Of a DNA stretch of 64,000 nucleotides, positions 1 to 12,579 are shown in pieces; within the stretch, counting starts at the first letter, position 1; every line of letters starts with the position of its first letter. Origin of the DNA: Amblyornis subalaris (Eukaryota; Chordata; Aves; Passeriformes; Ptilonorhynchidae); assembly GCA_018881555.1 (NCBI GenBank), contig JACAXG010000032.1:2306837-2370836 (forward strand), read 5' to 3'. A program made the position numbers and the translations under genes. The notes under the pieces are model-generated. The model did no database searches and was not told the DNA's origin. It saw only the letters and a list, made by a program, of their open reading frames with translations.

Positions 1-1588
1 TCCGACTGCAGTCTTCCTAAAAGAGAGCTTATNAAGAGAGAGACAGACTTTCCTCAGAGCTGAGCAGTGAATGGAAAAGACACATTGGGCACATGTTGTG
101 AGAAGGGAAAGAGTTCTTCAAAATGGAAGTGGTTAGGAATTAAAACAGCTTGTCTGGACAGGATGTTGAAGGTCCTCTCTAAGAAATTTTCAAAATTTGA
201 GTGAGCAAAGTACTGAGAAATTAAAGAAAACCATGAGATTCATTCACATATCAGTGGAAGGTTGGACTAAATAACCTCCAGAGCTCCCTTCTTTTTCCCT
301 ATAATTCTATGTATTTCCTATGTCTTCATCTAAGTGTCTGATTTCTCATGTTAACAGCCCAGGTCTTATATTTTTGTCTTCTGTCTTATGACCCATTCCC
401 AAGTAAGAGGCAATACTTACTTTTATTGTTTATCTGAAATCTCTCTTGAGAACAGTTTGTACACTCCCTAGAAGCAGGCACTTATTCCATCTTCTGATTT
501 TTATTCCTTATCTCTATGAGGGAGATACTGATGTTTTCTGAAATCAGTCCCATTCTCTGCCTCCAACCCAACCTTCTGAGCCACACACCTCTGTAGGATC
601 ACATCAGCTGATCTCCTCTGCTCACCNTGGTTTACGGAGACTGCTCACTCCACCCTCTGGACTACTGAGCTTGCAATAATATCATTTGCTGAACGTTTAC
701 AGTTAGATTATTTAGAAAATTTGAACACACTGGGCATGAAGTGAGAATATAATTCCTTCTGTGCTCTATATTGACTACATATACTTGCAGTACCAGCTAT
801 CTGTTTACTCTTCAAAAGCTTTATGAGAAACTAACCAAGAGTTAACATCTCNACCACAAGAGAACCACAGGACACTGTGTTTAGAGGCTGAGGTGGGCAA
901 CAAGCAAGAAATCCATTCTGTAGAAAAGCCATGAACCAACAAAGGGTGATTAAGTCTTCCAGCGTTGTCTCTGAGGCACAGTGTCCCTTGGGGCACCCTA
1001 ATCAAACCTGTAGAAAGAAAAAGACCTCTCTATGGCTTTATAACTNTGAAGGGAATCACTATGTGATCTGATAGCTCATAATCTCATTGTGGAGACGTGG
1101 CTTTATTAATGAATGCATTGTATTTTAGTCACACACTTAATTTTTTAGGCAATTAACCACTGGGGGAAAAAAAAAAAGGAAATTAAAAGCAATTGCCTTA
1201 TTTTTGTTTGAATGTGATTAATTGAAAAGATGATATAGTATACAGTATATTAACAAAAATATCCTATGAATATTTACCAGGCACACTTAATCAACTGAGA
1301 ATACATGCAGTCAATGAATCAGTCATTTTCTGAGACCTTAGGTACTCCTAGAATAATGTACTGAAGCACACAGAACTATTGAGATGTTCTCTTGGGTCAA
1401 TTATCAATTTATCATAAAATGCTAGAGTCTTCATGTGTACAATAGACAGCAAACTTGAAACCAAATTTTACAGTCTGTTGAGTATATAAAACAAATTTGG
1501 AAATGTCCTGAACATGATAGCTTTATAGATAACATGGGCAATAAAGATTTTCTTACAACCTGGAATACAACACANGCACACATACACT
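1..1588. other. Unannotated AT-rich sequence
   Basis: No recognisable repeat or coding exon. Around 1,100-1,240 there is a run of TTAATT/ATTA-type homeodomain-like words near an A-rich stretch, which could be a conserved non-coding element, but this cannot be tested from one sequence. The open frames here are short and have no splice-site support. Confidence 0.5.
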
Positions 1589-1695
1589 CACAGAATCATA
1601 GAATCATAGAGTATCCTGAGTTGGAAGGGACCCTCAAGGATCATCAAGTCCAGCTCCTGGCCCTGCACAGGACCAANCCCAAGACTGAATCCTAT
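1589..1695 (-). mobile_element. CR1 LINE 3' end, truncated
   Basis: Reading + strand, the segment begins with a repeated 'agaatcatagaatcata' and continues through 'ttggaagggaccctcaagg', 'atcatcaagtccagctcctgg' and 'ccctgcacaggacc'. This is the reverse complement of the 3' terminus of an avian CR1. Only the 3' untranslated end is present, as expected from the 5' truncation typical of CR1. It resembles the copy at about 20.1 kb closely enough to suggest the same subfamily. The left boundary is clear; the right one is where similarity fades. Confidence 0.9.
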
Positions 1696-3589
1696 CCTGA
1701 TTCATGTACTAAATCATCATGTTTTCTGAAAAGTTTCTGTGATCTCCACCCAGTTACCTATCTATGTCTACCATAGAAAATTCTGTTAGATGTTTTATGA
1801 CCTGCAAACTCTAAATCTTTCCACTGATTTAAATTCACGGTCCTCATCAAGTCACTGGAACTTAAGAGTGTAATAGTTGGTAAAAGTACAATTGAGTACA
1901 NTTCAGTGAAAGGAAGGTAAATATAAGTGAGCCTGGAGAGCTTGTCACTTGACAACAGGAGTCTGCATAAACAGATGAGGCCCTACAGAAGTTAGAGCAA
2001 TCCTCAGGTGTTCAAATATATTCTAGCTTTTAATAGTTATAGGTCATTATGTTATGACAACATGATGGATCTTCATATTACAATTTGCTTCATCTTTGAC
2101 TTTGCATTCACCATCAGCTGGGGTTAGGAGACTGGTNAAATCAGTGAAGGTCCCACCCTGACAACTTTGGATGAGGAATAGTTCTCTCATCTTAACAAAT
2201 CTTTGGCTAAACCCATCAAGACAGCTTACAGATCCCTTCCCACTGCTGAATTCTTTATTAACATACTAGAAGTTTTTGTCAGACCTGTATCTTGTGTGTC
2301 TTAGTTTCCTTATACTATCAGCAATACCTATACCTTTATAACACTGCTACGTAATATGACTGATGGGTTAAAGACTGTGTTTGTTAAACTGAGAGATAAA
2401 AGACTTGCCCCAGTGAGTACTTGCCTGGAGCAGGAATGAAAATTGATGCCTTTCAGTCGTAATGTTGATATATACATATGCACACTTAAAGCTTTTAATC
2501 ATAAATACCCTTCAGTCCTGCTTTATGACAATGAATTTCAAAACTGTATCTGTTTTCCTCTAGAGCTAGCATTCTAAACTGCAGTTGAAGTAAAAAGCTG
2601 AGGAAGAGAGTGAAAAAAAAAAGAATTATCCTCTTTTGATGAACTAGCTAAGAAGCAGAGAGCTTCTTCTGTTATCAGATTGTATCTTCACAGGTGCATA
2701 ATAATTTCCATTGCCTTCAGCTTCAAGCATTGAGAAGGCATTCAGTTCATACATGAGCTGAAAAGTGTACATTTTAATATATTGCAGTATTATTCTCCCA
2801 TGCTGAGGTACACAACGAAACATGCAATCAAAAACCACAAAAAAAAATTAAATAAGAGCCTACTTAGAAACACATTATCATTTATACTACGTGCAGTCAG
2901 GTGCACTTTTTACAATTACTACAGATAATGAAATCAGTACAGTATCAGCACCTGAATTCTGGCTTCCAGAAAGACCTTTCCTAATTCTCTTTTGCCTCAG
3001 AATATTTTGTTTCTACAACATTGCCAGTTACAGATATCTCATGAGAAAATTGGATATAATGGTAGGAATCCTTTGATAAAAGGGTATTTGCAGAAAAAAA
3101 AGATTAGGAGATGGCAAAATTCCCATGGGAACTTCAGAATTTGGTTTATGAATTCAGAAAGAGAATTAAATTTAATGAGACTTAGCTGCTGAAAAGCCAG
3201 GTAGCAATAAAATTCCATTATCTTTGTGAAAGCTTTCTCAAGTCATANAATCACTGAAAAACAGGGCTAAAAAGGAATTCAAGGGATCACCCANGGAAGA
3301 GAGACCCAAGGCAAAATAAATAATTGCTGTTTCATTTTGATAAGGGCTGTTAAGCTTCCTGTAAAAAATACCTAATGNTAGAAACAGAATAGATTCCTGA
3401 AACAATTAATACTAGTATTAAAATGCTTTTTCCTGACATTCAGACTAAATTTTTTTCCACGCTCCTTGTCTTAGCCTCCACAGATTTTANGCACAGGTTC
3501 TTTCTTACTTTATTTCAACATCTTTCTACTTGCTACCTTATATCTCAGTTGAAATGTTTGTTTTGTTGTTCATGTGTTTTCTAGATCTT
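1696..3589. other. Unannotated AT-rich sequence
   Basis: I see no repeat family, RNA gene or convincing exon. The short open frames have no splice or family support. Confidence 0.5.
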
Positions 3590-4115
3590 TCCTTTGCTTT
3601 NGTCTTCAATTAGGTCAACCTATTGAAGTGCAATGCTGGACACCAGCTAGTTCTCAGACTGAAGTGTTCACAATGCCTAGAGGGGTTTAAGCACTGCTTC
3701 CTGACTCTTGCTTGATATCAGAGCTGTGCTGCAGTTTACAAATGTTAATAGACAATTTACTATCTGCTGCCATATGATGACTGCTTCCTTCTTATAGCCT
3801 TCAGATATTCCTTGAAGAACTGCTGACTAATTGGCCATTCACCATCCTCTATTTGCCCTTGTTTTCTGCCTGAAAATAGAATGTCAAAATTCTGCCTGCC
3901 ATTATTGTTTGCCCCAGGTTATTTCTTCAATTTGAAACAGTAATTTTTCATTGTGGTTTTACCTTAAACATACCGAGTCCCTCTCAACATTTTATATCTG
4001 CATAATCAGTTAGTAGGCTTGCATTATGATCCAAATTGTTAATTCTGGTACTGAACCCTACAGCATTAGGATAGATCCTTGAGATACCCAGTCAAGTCTG
4101 ATGTTGAGTTTCATA
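3590..4115 (-). mobile_element. Ancient, highly diverged CR1-type LINE body
   Basis: The + strand keeps a recognisable but eroded order of landmarks from the reverse complement of the CR1 reverse-transcriptase region. One is 'gaagtgcaatgctggacacc', the position of the usual 'gaagtg..gcccagaactggacac' segment. About 400 bases later comes the stretch at 4,029-4,092, running through 'atgatccaaattgttaat', 'tggtactgaaccc' and 'agatccttgagatacccag', which corresponds to 'ccagatcattaatgaa...ggtcccagtacagatccttgggggacacc'. No reading frame survives. Divergence is far greater than in the 11 kb copy, so this insertion is much older. The limits are approximate. Confidence 0.5.
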
Positions 4116-7100
4116 TTACCTGATTTATTCCATTTGTCCTACATGGTCTCTGAGAGAGAGCAAGAGCCTGAAATCTGGCCTGCTTGCTCAGGACTATGCT
4201 CCTCCTGGAGCTGACTTTACAAATTTCTTTCATAGCATGGTGATGTGGATGGATGGACTCACCAGCTGCCTTCATTTCTTGACCAAAGTTCTCCATTCTG
4301 CCACAGACCTCTCCTATTTAATCAACTCCACATTTCCCAGGAGTAATGAACACTGAGCACGTGTATCTTTTTTAAAAAATGAATAGACTATCATCACTTT
4401 TTTTCACATGGATGATTTTTCCACCAAGGTGCTGGATGGTCTGTGGAGATCCCAGATGCTCCCTTTGGACTTTTATTTTTTTCTGAAGAAAGTAACCTGT
4501 ATATTTGTGAGGGCACAAGATATATTTAGTTGGTAACTGCATATGATTTGTTTAAACAGAGGACACAATTGTCTTTCAGATTTATCCCCTCAACAGCACC
4601 ATTTTTTAAAAAAAATTATATCTGCCTAGACTTTACCTCTGAGCACTATCCTGTGCCTCTAATCACCACTTCTGCCATGGTCTGGTGAAAGTAGAAAAAA
4701 ATCAATTGTTTATTACCTTCATCAGTGTAAAATGCATCTAAAGAGTGAGAGGAAAAAAAGGATGTTAAATTTAATTCTGGCGTAAATGTTTATTTTCAGT
4801 AGATGAATAGGTTCTTTGGACTGATTTTTTTATTCTACATTTGGGAAGGTACTAGGTATTTTAAAAATATTTTTTCTTTGGCAAAGGTACAAAGTGGCAT
4901 TAATTTTTATGTTTGGTGTGATTTATTTGGTTATTTATTCAATATAAGGACCTGTTTACCTGGCAAGACGTCCAGGCTGTTTTACTGATCATAATACTGG
5001 AAACATTGACTTCTGTGTGAATAGGGAAGAAATTATTTATTAATTATCAAATATACAAGGTACTCCATTTTTCTCATGCATTTTCTTCCTGAAAGCAGAT
5101 ATCTTTTCTAAGTTGAGACCATTTTTAGTTTAATACTGTAAATTTCTCAAGGTTGAAAGCTGCAAAACCAAGATGAGCTCAGTAATGGTTTAAAATTACT
5201 TTGAAAAACAAGCAGAATGGTACTTTTTACTTTAGATTTAATTTGAATATTTACAGNTTTGTTTTAATCTAGAGAAATAGTTTTCAAAATTGATTTAAAT
5301 AGTGTGTACAAAACAACAGTAAAATAACTCTATGAACCTATTTCAAACTTTTCTATAGAAACTTCCTCTGGAAATGCCCTTCATACCAATTCAATTGTTA
5401 ACCCTTCAGNGAATTTACAGTGGTCATGAATGTTGTGGGTTTGTAAATACTTAAAAGAGCAAGTTGAACAGAGAAAACAGTATTACAGTTCAGTTCTTGC
5501 AGTCTACATGTCACAAAATAAATATTTGGGAAAAGTGAAGAAGCTGCTGTCAGTATTGTGGGCTGATATTCAGATCCTGGAGGCTGCTGGATGTTTCATT
5601 GTCTATATTTGTATTCCTTAATCTCCAGTTTCATGTTACAAAAACAGACAAGCTAGAGATGGGGTTGTAATAGATCATTTAGGTGACCTGTTTTTAAATA
5701 ATATGTTGATTCCTTAGATATCATGAAGCACAGCAATTCACCTGAGTGCCAGTCAATTATTACCTGAAACAAATTTTCAAAAATAAGGGTTGTTTTTTTT
5801 TTTGAGTCTGATTGTCCTTGAATGGAGCCTTACTCTTAACCATATAACCTCTTCTGTCCATGGGGAAGGTAACTAGCAATGGATAAGCTGAAACAGATTT
5901 TTACAATGCTGAAGCTGATAAGGAGATCACTATTTAAAGGAGCCTCAAAATTATAAGGAGAGGTGATTAGTTTGAGAAATTTAGAAAGAAGNCAGAAGGC
6001 AAGTGAGGGCTGAAGGAACAACAATTACAGTGAAGAGATGTAGAAGCAGGAGGAGATTCAGTATACCCATGATGCATGAAAAAGGTGCTACAAGAGGAGG
6101 AGACCCTGGGCTTCTAATGGATCTTTTATACATGTTAAGGAAAATGAAGGACCACTGGATAAATCAGGGCAGAAAAGAATACAATTCTGTGACTTCTAAA
6201 GTAATCCAATTTCTTGTGATTTGTTGTATTTTCACATTGTGTACTTCAAATTCTGTCTGTTCCCTGAGACTTAAACTGTTGTTGGGTACCCAGTCCAAAT
6301 AGTCTCTGACATAGTTCAAATTACTAACAGAGATGTAGCCAGTGAATCTTTAAATTGTACCTCTACATGGGTTCAGCACTCTCAGTTTATATGCTTTTCC
6401 TTCATATTTACATCTTAATATTTGGGAAATAGCTATTAGATAAGACAATTTGTTTATATTAATTATGTAAGTCTCCAGTAGCTGAGGAGATGAGCTGTGC
6501 TATATTATATATTGTATATATAATATACATACAATGTGCTATATATATATTGTGCTGTGCTATAAATGTTCAATAAGTCACGATCGAACAATAAATTCTT
6601 TTCAGAAACTCAGCAAGGGATTTTTTGAGTTTGTCAAGACTTCAGCATTTTCAAGACTGGAGGGACAATTGGCAGATTTTGAGTAATTTGAGCACCATTA
6701 TACGTCTTTCCTTNGAGTCAACACTTTTTAGCCAAGAAACACAGGAAAAGTGCTGAGTAAATGTAAAGTGATGTGTTCTCTTTGGATATTTTTGTGGAAG
6801 ACACCTGCTTTTCCTGCTTTTAATCCTAAAAAGGAAAAGTAAGGAGAATAAGCTAAAACTCACAGCTTAAAAAGAATTTCAAAGGCTGGGGTTAGACAGC
6901 AGTATAAAACTTATCCACTATACAAAGACTAGATACTCCTTTGGAATCCTGTTGTTGAATTGACTTCCCCCTCTGTTACTGTTAGTGGTACGGAGTGATC
7001 TTTGCCTCACTGCACTGGCTGTATCAAGTTTACTGCTAATTCATGGACCCAACTTCTTAACATCGGATTCCAAAGTCAGAAGCACAAGCTTTGGTCACTG

Positions 7101-7118
7101 CATATNGATTGCAACCAT
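4116..7118. other. Unannotated AT-rich sequence
   Basis: Mostly featureless. It holds a short A/T inverted repeat (6,501-6,527, listed separately) and T-rich runs. The 99-codon open frame at 6,003-6,302 has no family resemblance or splice support and is probably chance. Confidence 0.5.
6501..6527. repeat. AT-rich perfect inverted repeat (hairpin)
   Basis: The 11-base arm TATATTATATA at 6,501-6,511 is followed by the 5-base spacer TTGTA and its exact complement TATATAATATA at 6,517-6,527. It lies in a wider AT-repeat patch (to about 6,560) that also repeats the word 'tgtgctatat'. It is probably a decayed AT microsatellite rather than a functional RNA, because the arms contain no G or C. Confidence 0.75.
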
Positions 7119-7202
7119 GGAATCACAGAATTGCAGAATGGTTTGGGTTGNAAGGGACCTCAAAGATCATCTAGTTCCAATCCCTCTGAAATGGGCAGAA
7201 AA
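7119..7202 (-). mobile_element. CR1 LINE 3' end, truncated
   Basis: The + strand shows 'ggaatcacagaattgcagaatg', then 'gtttgggttg', an N, 'aagggacctcaaagatcatc' and 'tagttccaatccc'. This is the reverse complement of the common CR1 3' end. Only about 85 bases remain. The first bases have drifted from the canonical repeated octamer. Confidence 0.9.
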
Positions 7203-10200
7203 CTTTCATAATATTGCCTTCTGTGACAGTTACAGCTATTGAGTTTTATATCTCAAATATTGCAATTTTGGAATAGTGATACCTACTAGTAGCAGNGCAC
7301 AAACTCCAAAAGTATGTGTGTTTTTTTTCTTTCATATGAATATGATTTTTGCTAGAGAAGAAAGAAGAACAGCACTGACCTGCTGAACCAGTTTAAGCAT
7401 TTTTTCNTTGTGATCTTATTAAGCTTTTTAAACTATAATTTTATGGGAAAAAATACCCAAGCAAACCAAACCAAAACAGGAAAACTGCCCAGAAACNTTA
7501 GAATTATCAAAATACTCTTACAGAATAGATAAGAACAACAAATAAGGTGAGATGTCTTATTTTGAGTGACTGATAAAGACAAAGCTCTAGTTTAATTTTG
7601 TTCTGGTCAAGGGTTCTGAGGAAATATTAGTAAGAGGGAATGTTTTAACTTTATTGTTTTGGCACAGTTCCAGTTTCTTACATTCACCTGAACAAAAACA
7701 ATCTTGGAAGGTACATTCTTGAATGACATGGTCGCATATTTGTGTATTTAAAATGTTCATAGAATACCATTTGTTTCAGGTTGATGGATGAAAGTATGCA
7801 GTTCTTATTGCTGTGCAGCTACTGGCATCATTTCAAGAAGGATTTTATTTAGAGTTAGTAATGAAACCAAACTACCTCAAATGCAAAAGGAGATTCTCCT
7901 GTCTTCCAAGGGAAGTCATTATCAAGTCAACAGAATACGGTGTTTTGTAGAAAAATATTTCTTTTTTTACGTTACTCTTTTTCCTCCCTAGGGTCAAGAA
8001 TCCTGAAGATAGTAAGTGATTATATACTCAAGAACACTCCAAATCACACAAAATGTGATGTTTAAAAGAAAATAGAATGGAGTCTCCCTGCATTTTTGAA
8101 TAAGTGATGACCGCTTTGGGGGCTGAGGGNGTGGGCATGTGTGTTATTATTTTTATTTATCTGTTTCTTTGTTTGTTTGAATAGGAGCTGCAGCCTTTAC
8201 TTTAAAAAAACCACATAAATTCTAACTTTCATTAAAGCGTCATAATTTTTGTTCCCCTTTAAAGAAGTATTGGTAAATAATTCAACTGCTTTTACCACCT
8301 ATTAAGACTGGTGATCCACATGACAACTTCGTATTAAACCATTCACAACTTTAGACCAGATAACCACTGAAAATTAATCATCCACAGAGTGCTGAACTGA
8401 ACGATCCTTTGAATCTCTAAAGAAGATCACCAGCCTATTAGACTTATATACTGTAATTACATTATATATAACTGTATAATTTATAAGCTTTAAATTAGAT
8501 CAACCGTCTATTAGGCTTTATATAAATGAAAACTTATTCATCAGATTAAAAAGTAATAAAAAAGAAATTAACCATATTTGGAATTTACTTCCCTACTAAA
8601 TAGAGCAATTAGGATTTTAGACTTTTAAGAACAATGGGTTTAGCTGGTATCACCTCCTTGGATTTTTACAGTAAGTTGGATGGGGCTGTCCTATTTTAAT
8701 TCTCACAAATTCTGATATAATTCACAATGATATTAAATCATGTGTAACTGTGATTCGAGTTGCTTCTGTTTTGCACACATAAAAGTGGCGGCTGAACCAA
8801 CTGATAATCTTTTTACACAAAATCAGAATAAGAATTCCAACATGTACCTTGTACCATAAGGTAGATAAGTCCACACATAAAAGCTGTCAATCCAACTTTT
8901 GACTTTTAGGAAAAAAAACCCTTTTATTTTGGTCTAGTTAAAATCCAGCTTTTGTGGTTGATTTTAGTTTTACTTTTTGAAACACAAAGTTGAGATACCA
9001 GGTAGTCAAATACAAAAGTGGATTTAAAGTGAGTGNAAAGCAGGAACCGTCCTTCTCAGAGAATAACTAAACGGATTTGACTAATTTGTTCTGGATAATT
9101 TTATTTCAATTTTTCTGTTGCTATTTTTTAAAAATCATCTCGAGACTAGGTACTTTATGCTTCTAGGTAAATTACTGGATTTATTTCTGGATTTGTGGAA
9201 TTTCCAAGCCACTCATTATTGGAATGGGGAATTTTTATCTTTTACACAAAGACAACAAAACTGAACTGCATTTTCTCATGACTGTGAACTTACGCTGATT
9301 CTTCTCTATGAGAAAAGCTTCTTTTTAAACCTCTACCCCCAAAAATGGAAAGAACAGGAGAAACTGAATCTTCCTGAATACAACAGCTATGACAGAGCCA
9401 ATAAACCTCAACCTATGACACCACAGCTGAGAGCGGGCATTCTCCTGTGCCCNCATCAGTCTTGAGGAGGGTTTATCAACACTGATATTAACAAAAGTCC
9501 ATGAACATTAAACATCTAATATTTGACAGCTGTTCAAAACTAAACCTTCCTAAGCCAGCAAACCCACCCCTTAAACATAAAAGTCAGTGAAACCAGAGTA
9601 TAATCTTATTAATAGCTGCTTGTCATAACAACCATATTGGTGAATACTGTTTCTGGCTTGTTTCCCGTCTTACTTATGAGGATAAGAACTCAAGCAACAT
9701 TCTTGCCTTAATGCAACAAGTGATAGGTGATAGGTATGCATGGGAATGTTTGTTTCTTACAGAATTTATCTGAAAACAGTGCTGACAGGATAGTTCCTCA
9801 AATACTTAAAACAGCCCCTGGGTAAACAACTTTGCTGTCTAAAAGATCACACATGCATATATTTCATGGGTTGGAAGTTGTACATTTAATCTTGAGAGCT
9901 CATGTTATTTTCACCTAAATTTGTCATGTGAATTTGAAATGTAGCAATCTGTGTCACCTTGGGATGTTTGTATTGGGATGTTTTACTGAAACCCTATTCT
10001 GACAGGGAAGAGATGAAGTATTATCTTAGATTTGTAGGTTTTCAAGTCAGGAAGAATTGTACCATCAGCCAAAATNTCTTCCTGTGTATAACACAGGACC
10101 TGCATAACATGAGGAGCTATAATTTGGGCAGGCTGCCTAATCTGGCATTGGTTTAAACTTGGCAGTGATGTGACCCTCATGCAGCCAGACATTTTGCTGG

Positions 10201-10854
10201 AAATGCTATAAATATATATTGTTCAGAATTGAGACTGACAACATTCAATCACTTTCATGGCTGATAGTGAAATAAGGTTGCTGTCTTCTCAGTGATAATG
10301 TAACACTTGAATGACCTAATAATTTTAATGTGTTGGACTTGGTCTGATATTTAGGTTACTTTGAGAATTTGATATTAACCATTATTATTTTGGTTTGTTA
10401 CACATGTTTTATGATTTTTCTAGTACTAGAGATTAGTTAAAATATGTGGAGTGATAAATCTGTTTTCTATGAATTTCTGTGCAGAATCAAGTTTGGAATC
10501 TGACAGATCCCTGAAGCAGAACACTGAGATAAGAGAGCACTCTGTGACTCAATTGGGACATACAGAACTGTCCTAATAGGTATTTTCAGTAATACCTGTG
10601 ATGACATTTTAAGGACAAATATTTTGTATTGATTACTTTTCCAAACAACAAATAGAAACTGCAGACACTACTTTGATTATTTGTTCTCAATTTAAAGTTT
10701 TCACAAGGGGACACTCAATTTTATCATTCCACATTATGATTATCTGTTTAAAACTGATTTTAATTTTCTCTTTTTTCCCCTTTTGTATAATGTCTCACAT
10801 CCTCAGTTACAAGTGGTTGTGCTCCTTATTGAAGACCACGTTCTTGATTAATTC
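7203..10854. other. Unannotated AT-rich sequence
   Basis: No repeat family or gene recognised. At 7,992-8,011 a strong polypyrimidine acceptor is followed only 20 bases later by a GTAAGTG donor. This is a microexon-like arrangement of the kind expected by chance, so it is not annotated. Confidence 0.5.
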
Positions 10855-10965
10855 CTAAACACCACACAGCTACTCGTTCCCTCCCCCACAGTGGAATGGG
10901 GGAGAAAATTGGAAAAAAGTTAAAACTCACAGGTTGAGATAAATACAGGAAGAATAGACTCCCTG
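10855..10965 (-). mobile_element. LTR fragment (endogenous retrovirus, 3' part of LTR)
   Basis: Read on the minus strand, this carries 'tttatctcaacctgtgag', then 'ttttctcccccattccactg', a G-rich stretch and 'agctgtgtggtg'. The same order ends the solo LTR at 38.4-38.96 kb ('tttatctcaacccatgag...ctccccatctcactgg...gagtgagag..ggctgtgtgg'). It is therefore a 3' LTR remnant of the same or a sister family in the opposite orientation. It ends where CR1 sequence begins, so one element probably landed in or next to the other. No retroviral coding sequence accompanies it. Confidence 0.7.
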
Positions 10966-11998
10966 CAATCCAGGAGGAAGTAGTTAGTGATCTGCTGGGC
11001 TCGGTATTGGGGCCAATTCTGTTTAATGTCTTTATTGGAGATCTAGATAAAGGGATTGAGCGCATCCTCAATCAATTTGCAAACGACACCTCGTTGGGCA
11101 GGAGTGTTGATCTTCTGGAGGGCAGGAAGGCTCTACAGAGGGATCTGGACAGGCTGGATCCATGGGCCAAGGCCAATTGTATGAAGTTCAGTAAGGCCAA
11201 GTGCTGGGTCCTGCACTTGGGTCACAACAACCCCCTGCAGCACCACAGGCTGGGCCAGAGTGCCTGGAAAGTGGCCCAGCAGAAAAGGACCTGGGGGTGC
11301 NGGAAAACGGTGGCTGAATCACAGAATCACCAGGTTGGAAGAGACCTTCAAGATCACCAAGTCCAACCCATGCCCTAACACCACCTCAACTAAACCATGG
11401 CACTGAGTGCCACATCCATGAGCCAGCAGTGTGCACAGGTGGCCAAGAAGACCATTGGCATCCTGGCCTGCATCAAACACAGTGTGACCGGAGAAGTGAC
11501 CATCTCCCTGTGCTGATGAGGCCACACCTTGAGGCCTGTGTCCAGCTTTTGCCCCTAACAACAGAAAACATGGAAGTGGCATAGCGAATCCAGGGAAGGG
11601 CAGCGGAGCTGGGGAAGGGCCTTACAAGGAGCAGTTGAGGGAGCTGGGGGTGTTTAGGCTGGAGGAAAGGAGGCTCAAGGGAAGATGTTGCTCTCTACAA
11701 CTACTTGAAAGGTTTCAGCCAGATGGGTGGTGGTCTCTTCTTCCAGGCAACTAGTGACAGGACAAGAGGAAGGGCCTTATGTGGGGCCTGAAGAGGTTTA
11801 GATTGGATATTAGGAAAAATTCCTCACCTGAAAGGGATTGTCTGGAACAGGCTGCCTCAGGAACTTGTTGTGCCACAATCTCTGGAGGTATTTAAAAGAC
11901 GTGTAGACATAATTTAGGGGTTATTTGGTAGTGTTAGGTTAGTGGCTGGACTCAATGGTCTTAAGGATCTTTTCCAACTTCAATGATTCTATAATTAT
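10966..11998 (+). mobile_element. CR1 LINE, 3' third (end of RT ORF plus 3' UTR), interrupted
   Basis: This contains the last part of the CR1 reverse-transcriptase ORF and the complete 3' end. Translated from 11,007, it reads through G-P-I-L-F-N and a FxDD-type motif at 11,076-11,087. That motif reads F-A-N-D instead of F-A-D-D, so one catalytic aspartate is lost. Downstream come the landmarks 'gcactgggtcacaacaaccccc'-like and 'agcagaaaaggacctggggg', then 'ggtttagattggatattagg', 'ggaggtatttaaaagacgtg' and the terminal 'gactcaatggtcttaagg...aatgattctataat'. The 5' end is mosaic: 'gaggaagtagttagtgatctgctggg' runs straight into 'ctcggtattggggcc', which suggests an internal deletion. A second CR1 is nested at 11,319-11,416. 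Non-functional. Confidence 0.95.
11319..11416 (-). mobile_element. CR1 3' end nested inside another CR1, opposite strand
   Basis: Between 'cggtggctgaa' and 'catgagccagcagtgtgc', which are contiguous in ordinary CR1 ('ccggctgaacatgagccagc'), lie about 98 foreign bases. They begin 'tcacagaatcaccaggttgg', pass through 'aagagaccttcaagatcacc' and 'aagtccaacccatgccctaac', and end near 'gcactgagtgccacatc'. This is the reverse complement of a CR1 3' end of a different subfamily. No clear target-site duplication is visible. The nesting order makes the host copy older than the insert. Confidence 0.9.
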
Positions 11999-12579
11999 AC
12001 AACTTATTTCAAATAGATGACTAATTTTTATACTGTGCAATGAAGCAAATTATTTTCCAGATTATTTTATACATTCAAATCTCTTTGTTTCCTTTTTGTT
12101 GGTCTTATCTTTATTTTTCTCCTCTCTATTTGCTTCTTTTCTACCTGATACCATTTGTGAATCAGCTGTGGTTTATTACTCCGCCTTTTCAAGTCTTTTC
12201 TGTCTTCTTAGTGATTCTGTGTTATATATTATGATGGGATTATTATGATAATGTTTTAGTACTTACAGTTTATCTTTGTCCTTCTATTTGTTTCCTGTTT
12301 GCATATATTTTGCCTTTCTGTGTATCTTCTCTGTATGGTCTTATATTATTACACAACACAATTATTTGGCATAATTAAGAAAGAATTTTTAAAGTTATAT
12401 TTGTATTATGACCATGANATATCAAATATGCCAAGATAATATATTTATTGTAAGTATTAGATTTGTGTGTGTTTAAACATCATGGTTAGAACTAGTACCT
12501 CAGTGAATGCAAAGATTTCCTTTTAGAGATTTCATTATATTCTTTTGTCTTAGTTTTTTAATCTTCCATTCTAACTCAC

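Noticed and set aside
7992..8011. 20-base microexon-like segment between strong splice sites
   Set aside because: Strong acceptor-donor pairs this close occur by chance in 64 kb. It has no partner and no coding information.
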